Part shown: positions 21,385-24,353 of the stretch, in pieces
Position numbering within the stretch: position 1 is the stretch's first letter
How the letters are laid out: the number at the start of each line of letters is the position of its first letter
Origin: JBFMAP01 sp964632135
GTDB lineage: Archaea > Micrarchaeota > Micrarchaeia > Burarchaeales > JBFMAP01
Assembly (NCBI GenBank): GCA_964632135.1
Contig: CAZWEI010000013.1
Location: 1 to 24,353, forward strand
Length of the DNA: 24,353 bases
Direction: 5' to 3'
Made by a program: the position numbers and the translations under genes
Notes under the pieces: generated by a model
The model's database searches: none
What the model saw: the letters and a program-made list of their open reading frames with translations, nothing else
What the model was told of the DNA's origin: nothing

Positions 21385-21927
21385 ATGGCAAAAAGAGGAG
21401 ACATAGATTGGATTGCGGATATTGTTAAAATTTTCCAAAGCGGACAGTTGAAGGTATCAATTGATAATCTAACTCAAAGTATTAGAAATTTGCAAGGATC
21501 GCTTTTCTCATTAAATTCCATGATGATTACACAAAATGATCAAGTTAAAGAATCAATCAAACAGGCCAAAGAAAATGTAGAAGAACTTCGTAAGGAATTC
21601 GAAAAACTCAATCAAGAAATGGGAAAATCGAACGCATACTTTGAGCGCATGTATCGGTCTAGCGAGATTATGGAGAATTTGACAACTGTACTCACAATAT
21701 TTACCGTACTAATTTTTGCGGTTGGGCTATACCCAGTGCTTAAAGATTATCAACTCGAATCAGGCAATACACAATCTTCTTATGTTGTGTTTTTAATTGC
21801 ATTGCTTATATCCATATTCGCTATGCTTTTCTTCACATTCCTCATTCCGATGATAAGAAAAAACAAAATCGTGTTTTTAATCGTATCCATACTCGCTATA
21901 CTGTTCCTCATGTTCTCCATCCACTGA
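21385..21927 (+). CDS. Uncharacterised coiled-coil membrane protein
   Basis: I do not recognise a family for this 180-residue protein. Residues 20-95 are polar and helical with a strong heptad-like pattern (NDQVKESIKQAKENVEELRK, then FEKLNQEMGKSNAYFERMY). Three hydrophobic segments follow at about 100-120, 133-155 and 160-178, the last reaching the C-terminus. Topology would place the coiled coil on one side of the membrane, near its surface. The start is ATG 21385 with GAGGT at 21374-21378. The gene is clearly AT-richer than its neighbours and lies just downstream of the tRNA, the classic position for cargo acquired by integration, although no integrase is in the window. It ends 20 bases before a convergent gene. 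Confidence 0.75.
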   Translation: MAKRGDIDWIADIVKIFQSGQLKVSIDNLTQSIRNLQGSLFSLNSMMITQNDQVKESIKQAKENVEELRKEFEKLNQEMGKSNAYFERMYRSSEIMENLTTVLTIFTVLIFAVGLYPVLKDYQLESGNTQSSYVVFLIALLISIFAMLFFTFLIPMIRKNKIVFLIVSILAILFLMFSIH

Positions 21928-21947
21928 AAATCAAAAATACTTTCGCA

Positions 21948-22607
21948 CTAATAGTGTGCGGCGTGTGAATTTTTCATCAATTCGCGCAGCGCGTCGCTCG
22001 CAATCCATCTCGCGCTCCTGCTTTTAGAATGAGATTTCAAGATTTCCCGCGCGGTTCGGATTGCCTCTTTCTTCAACTTTCCATTTCTTTTTCCAATTTG
22101 CCTCAGCGCCCAGTTGACCGCCTTCCTGACGAAATTTCTCTCGTCAATTGATTCGCGCTTTATTATCGGCAAAAATTTGATGAACTCCGCGTCGTCTGCT
22201 TTTTTATCGTGAACCGCGAGCCAGGCCATCATCGCGAACCCTGCCCGCTTCACGAACTCCTCCTTCCTTTTGCTCCATTCAAATGCCTTTCCGTACGCGA
22301 ATCTCGTCTTGTCGAAAAGATTCCCGCACACCTGGTCGCACACGTCCCACGAGTCGAAATCCTCAGCCCATCTCTCCATCTGCCCTTCCGTCACCAGTTC
22401 CGGCTCGTCGATAAAACACGCGAGTATGCGCGCCTCGTGAATGCCGGATGACCACAACTGCTGCGCGAGCGCGTGGTCTTTTCCAATTTCCTTTGCAAGT
22501 TTTCTCAAGTTCGGGATTGATACCCCCAGTGTATTCTCTGGGTTTATCCCGAAGCGCGCCATCCCCTCCACGTTTTTCGGGTTGGAAAGGGCGCGCAGCC
22601 TCTTCAT
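21948..22607 (-). CDS. DNA alkylation repair protein, AlkD-like HEAT-repeat glycosylase
   Basis: This 219-residue protein belongs to the DNA alkylation repair family (PF08713), alpha-helical HEAT-like-repeat glycosylases that excise alkylated bases. Recognisable parts are GVSIPNLRKLAKEIGKDHAL near residue 28, ARILACFIDEPELVTEGQME near 59, and the family hallmark FDSWDVCDQVCGNLF at 84-98, followed by AGFAMMAWLAVHDKK and NFVRKAVNWALRQIGKRN. ATG 22607 is preceded by GAGGAGG, a strong ribosome-binding site. The gene follows the SerK-like gene by 24 bases on the same strand and is probably co-transcribed. Some members of this family lack glycosylase activity, so activity is not proven by the sequence. 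Confidence 0.87.
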   Translation of the reverse strand: MKRLRALSNPKNVEGMARFGINPENTLGVSIPNLRKLAKEIGKDHALAQQLWSSGIHEARILACFIDEPELVTEGQMERWAEDFDSWDVCDQVCGNLFDKTRFAYGKAFEWSKRKEEFVKRAGFAMMAWLAVHDKKADDAEFIKFLPIIKRESIDERNFVRKAVNWALRQIGKRNGKLKKEAIRTAREILKSHSKSRSARWIASDALRELMKNSHAAHY

Positions 22608-22631
22608 TACCTCCTCGTATTTCGTAGAGAC

Positions 22632-23417
22632 TCACCAGTAAAGCACAACAACCGACTCGCGATACAGTCTTACTCTGTTCTCGTTCTTGCACTCCTCGAT
22701 TATTTTTTTCAATTCCTGCATCGCCTCGTTCGGCTCTATGAACAGCCACATAAGCGGCACGTTAAGATGAAGAACGCGCTTCGGTACCAGATGGCGCGTG
22801 GACTTCGGCGGGAACGCGTGTCCTGCAAGGGACTCGCGCACAACCTCGTCCTTTTTTATTATCCTCCTGTAAAGCACCGTCTTGCCCGCGTCCAGATAGT
22901 CCTCGCACGCGTCGTCCGCGATGTACTCGATGCTCGAGTTTGCCCCTTTCAAAAGTTCATTCTGGTCTTTCATCAGCCCGCTAACGCTCTCGCATCCAGA
23001 ACCGATTAGGCTGCATTCCTTCTTGTTATTTTTTTTCGAGACCGCCATGAAGCACGCGCGCATTTTTTCCAGTTCGCGCAGCCCGGCGTCATAATCCACT
23101 TTTTCCGCGCGCACATTCCCCAGCAGCGATAAGTTTTTCATCACAGGGAACCAGCCCCCGATTTTTATTCCCTCGTCCTGGTAATTCACTTCCTGGCATG
23201 GAGCGTACTTGCATTTCAGCATGTCCAGCGCGCGCTTCCTGTGATTTCCGTCTAGAATGACCTTGCTCTTCTTGTCTATGATTATCGGGTCCACGAGCCT
23301 GCCAGAGCGCACCATGGAATCCTTCAGATGCTCTAGGTTGTGCGGTATTATCTCCTCGTGGATAATCAGTTTGTCAAGCGGATGTATCGCTATGCTGTCA
23401 AACACGTTGTCTATCAC
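22632..23417 (-). CDS. serK: SerK-like free serine kinase (ParB/sulfiredoxin fold)
   Basis: This 261-residue protein has the ParB/sulfiredoxin fold: LIIHEEIIPHNLEHLKDSM, then VDPIIIDKKSKVILDGNHR and RALDMLKC. The rest matches my memory of archaeal SerK, the ADP-dependent kinase that phosphorylates free L-serine: a KIGGWFPVMKNL stretch after the core and, near the end, FPPKSTRHLVPKRVLHLNV, close to the SPKTTRHVLPF-type region of SerK. The Glu in HEE is the candidate catalytic residue; DGNHR replaces the usual DGHHR. A plasmid-partition role is unlikely because no ParA or DNA-binding helix-turn-helix is present. GTG 23417 is chosen because GAGGTGG precedes it; a GTG at 23441 would add eight residues. 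It sits between trmI-like and alkD-like genes on one strand. Confidence 0.72.
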   Translation of the reverse strand: MIDNVFDSIAIHPLDKLIIHEEIIPHNLEHLKDSMVRSGRLVDPIIIDKKSKVILDGNHRKRALDMLKCKYAPCQEVNYQDEGIKIGGWFPVMKNLSLLGNVRAEKVDYDAGLRELEKMRACFMAVSKKNNKKECSLIGSGCESVSGLMKDQNELLKGANSSIEYIADDACEDYLDAGKTVLYRRIIKKDEVVRESLAGHAFPPKSTRHLVPKRVLHLNVPLMWLFIEPNEAMQELKKIIEECKNENRVRLYRESVVVLYW

Positions 23418-23448
23418 ACAACCACCTCGCAATTCATTCACATTTTGC

Positions 23449-24078
23449 TTACTTTCTCGCGAACACGAGATATCCGGTGTGCAGCAGCCCCTTTGTCTCA
23501 GGCCGCATGCCCTCCTTCCTCACGAGAATCTCGCGCGCAATGCACTCGAGCGTGAAAATAAATTCGAACTTGTTCTTCTCGCACGCGCTCACGAATTTCT
23601 TCACCTGCTCCACGTGCGGCAGATATCCCACAACATACCCGCCTTTTTTCAGCGCCTTCTTCGCGTGCCTCACAACCTTGTGCGAGTCAGCCAAATCAAG
23701 GGTGACCAAATCCACTTCCTTTTCCTCAATTCCTTTGAACACGTCCTTTTCCTTTATCTCGACATTCGACAAGCCTGCGCGCGCCACATTATCCTTAGCG
23801 AGCCGCGCGAAATCCTCCCTCCACTCGTAACTTGTAACTTTTTTCGCGACGTTTCCAAGAGAAACAGCGAGAAACGCGCTTCCCGCGCCCGCGTCAACGA
23901 CGGCGCTTTCCTTCCCAACGCCAGTAAAAGCCAGTATCATCCCTATGTCCTTCGGAAGCACGACCTGCGGGCCGCGCCTCATCTTCCTCAAAATTTCAGG
24001 GAACGGAAGCAAATTTCCACCATAGACTGATGAGAATACACTCAAATATCCTCCACCAATCTTATAAACTTTACACAT
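23449..24078 (-). CDS. trmI: tRNA (adenine-N1)-methyltransferase, TrmI/GCD14 family
   Basis: This 209-residue SAM-dependent enzyme resembles archaeal TrmI, which methylates A57/A58 in the T-loop of tRNA. The TrmI-specific segment RRGPQVVLPKDIGMIL lies at about 34-49, followed by SAM motif I VVDAGAGSAFLAVSL, LVTLDLADSHKVVRHAKKAL, GGYVVGYLPHVEQVKKF, and the C-terminal family signature RKEGMRPETKGLLHTGYLVFARK. It is shorter than typical TrmI (about 250 residues), with the small N-terminal barrel reduced to a remnant. ATG 24078 is preferred; the ATG at 24114 would run into purA. It is divergent from purA with a 22-bp gap and probably leads the operon with serK and the alkD-like gene. Confidence 0.85.
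   Translation of the reverse strand: MCKVYKIGGGYLSVFSSVYGGNLLPFPEILRKMRRGPQVVLPKDIGMILAFTGVGKESAVVDAGAGSAFLAVSLGNVAKKVTSYEWREDFARLAKDNVARAGLSNVEIKEKDVFKGIEEKEVDLVTLDLADSHKVVRHAKKALKKGGYVVGYLPHVEQVKKFVSACEKNKFEFIFTLECIAREILVRKEGMRPETKGLLHTGYLVFARK
24062..24068 (+). promoter_or_regulatory. TATA box of purA
   Basis: TTATAAA lies 36 bases before ATG 24101, within the first codons of the divergent trmI-like gene; AGGTGA at 24091-24096 is the ribosome-binding site. Confidence 0.5.
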
Positions 24079-24100
24079 TGTTAATTTTGCAGGTGAATCT

Positions 24101-24353
24101 ATGGCTTGCGACATCGTGGTGGGGGCTCAGTTCGGCGACGAGGGTAAGGGAAAAATAATCTCGTATCTCGCGCTCAACGACAAACCCCAGGTTATTGCGC
24201 GCGGCGGGGTCGGCCCGAACGCAGGGCACCAGGTCTTCTACAAGGGCAAAAAATACGGTCTGCGCATGGTTCCGTCTGGCTTTGTTTACGAAGGCGCGCG
24301 CCTTCTCGTGGGCGCCGGCGTCCTCGTTAACCCGGAAGTTTTCCTGAAAGAGG
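24101..24353 (+). CDS. purA: Adenylosuccinate synthetase, 3' partial
   Basis: The first 84 codons of adenylosuccinate synthetase, which joins IMP and aspartate using GTP in AMP synthesis. The N-terminus carries the GTP-binding loop VVGAQFGDEGKGKIISYLA with the catalytic Asp in GDEGKGK, then GGVGPNAGHQVFYKGK with the catalytic His, and LRMVPSGFVYEGARLLVGAGVLVNP, a stretch typical of the enzyme. The start is ATG 24101, preceded by AGGTGA and a TATA box. The gene continues beyond the window. Confidence 0.95.
   Translation, partial: MACDIVVGAQFGDEGKGKIISYLALNDKPQVIARGGVGPNAGHQVFYKGKKYGLRMVPSGFVYEGARLLVGAGVLVNPEVFLKE

Noticed and set aside
22632..23417. ParB chromosome-partition protein
   Set aside because: Only the ParB/sulfiredoxin fold is shared; there is no helix-turn-helix or ParA neighbour, and the C-terminal part matches SerK better.
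23257..24030. 257-codon open frame on the plus strand
   Set aside because: It runs antisense through the SerK-like and TrmI-like genes, both with strong motifs.

Overview
The window is archaeal chromosomal DNA. It encodes an archaeal oligosaccharyltransferase (AglB/STT3), a geranylgeranyl-reductase-family flavoprotein, a cis-prenyltransferase, a PAC2 proteasome-assembly protein ending in an HbYX-type tail, a SerK-like serine kinase, and an archaeal pilus/secretion ATPase with its membrane partner. Many genes are preceded by TATA boxes (e.g. 20205-20214, 20995-21004), some close enough to the start codon to imply leaderless mRNA. A class II tRNA gene is interrupted by a bulge-helix-bulge-like intron. 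The lineage cannot be fixed from the sequence; a DPANN-type archaeon is a guess from the compact layout and unusual fusions.

Layout. Positions 1-6198 and 9486-14504 hold glycan and lipid-linked sugar genes: a DegT-type aminotransferase (cut by the window start), AglB, a UbiA-type DPPR-synthase-like prenyltransferase, an AT-rich GT-C glycosyltransferase, a UDP-GlcNAc 2-epimerase, a GDP-fucose-synthase-like SDR, a methyltransferase, a GT2 enzyme and a GDP-mannose-dehydratase-like SDR. Between the blocks lie a DUF362 protein, a PHP hydrolase and the GGR-like reductase. Positions 14701-19284 form a tightly overlapping set: cis-prenyltransferase, DUF192 protein, a ferredoxin/secretion-ATPase fusion and a two-domain T2SSF membrane protein. 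Then come an orphan helical protein, PAC2, the interrupted tRNA, an orphan coiled-coil membrane protein, and a minus-strand set (TrmI-like methyltransferase, SerK-like kinase, AlkD-like protein) divergent from purA, which runs off the window.

How the genes fit together: the cis-prenyltransferase could make the polyprenyl carrier, the reductase could saturate isoprenoids, the epimerases, dehydratases, aminotransferase and methyltransferase would make sugar donors, the GT2/GT-C/UbiA enzymes would use lipid carriers, and AglB would move glycan to protein. This is inference from families and proximity.

Most unusual items: (1) a tRNA gene with two interruptions, the first carrying hairpins of a repeat that also occurs at 13243-13338 with compensatory changes in the hairpin tips; (2) a 212-bp element with perfect 14-bp terminal inverted repeats before the GT2 gene; (3) a 16-cysteine ferredoxin module fused to a pilus/secretion ATPase; (4) a decayed 3' fragment of a PHP gene under the start of the UbiA gene; (5) a TATA-preceded structured non-coding stretch at about 6303-6480.
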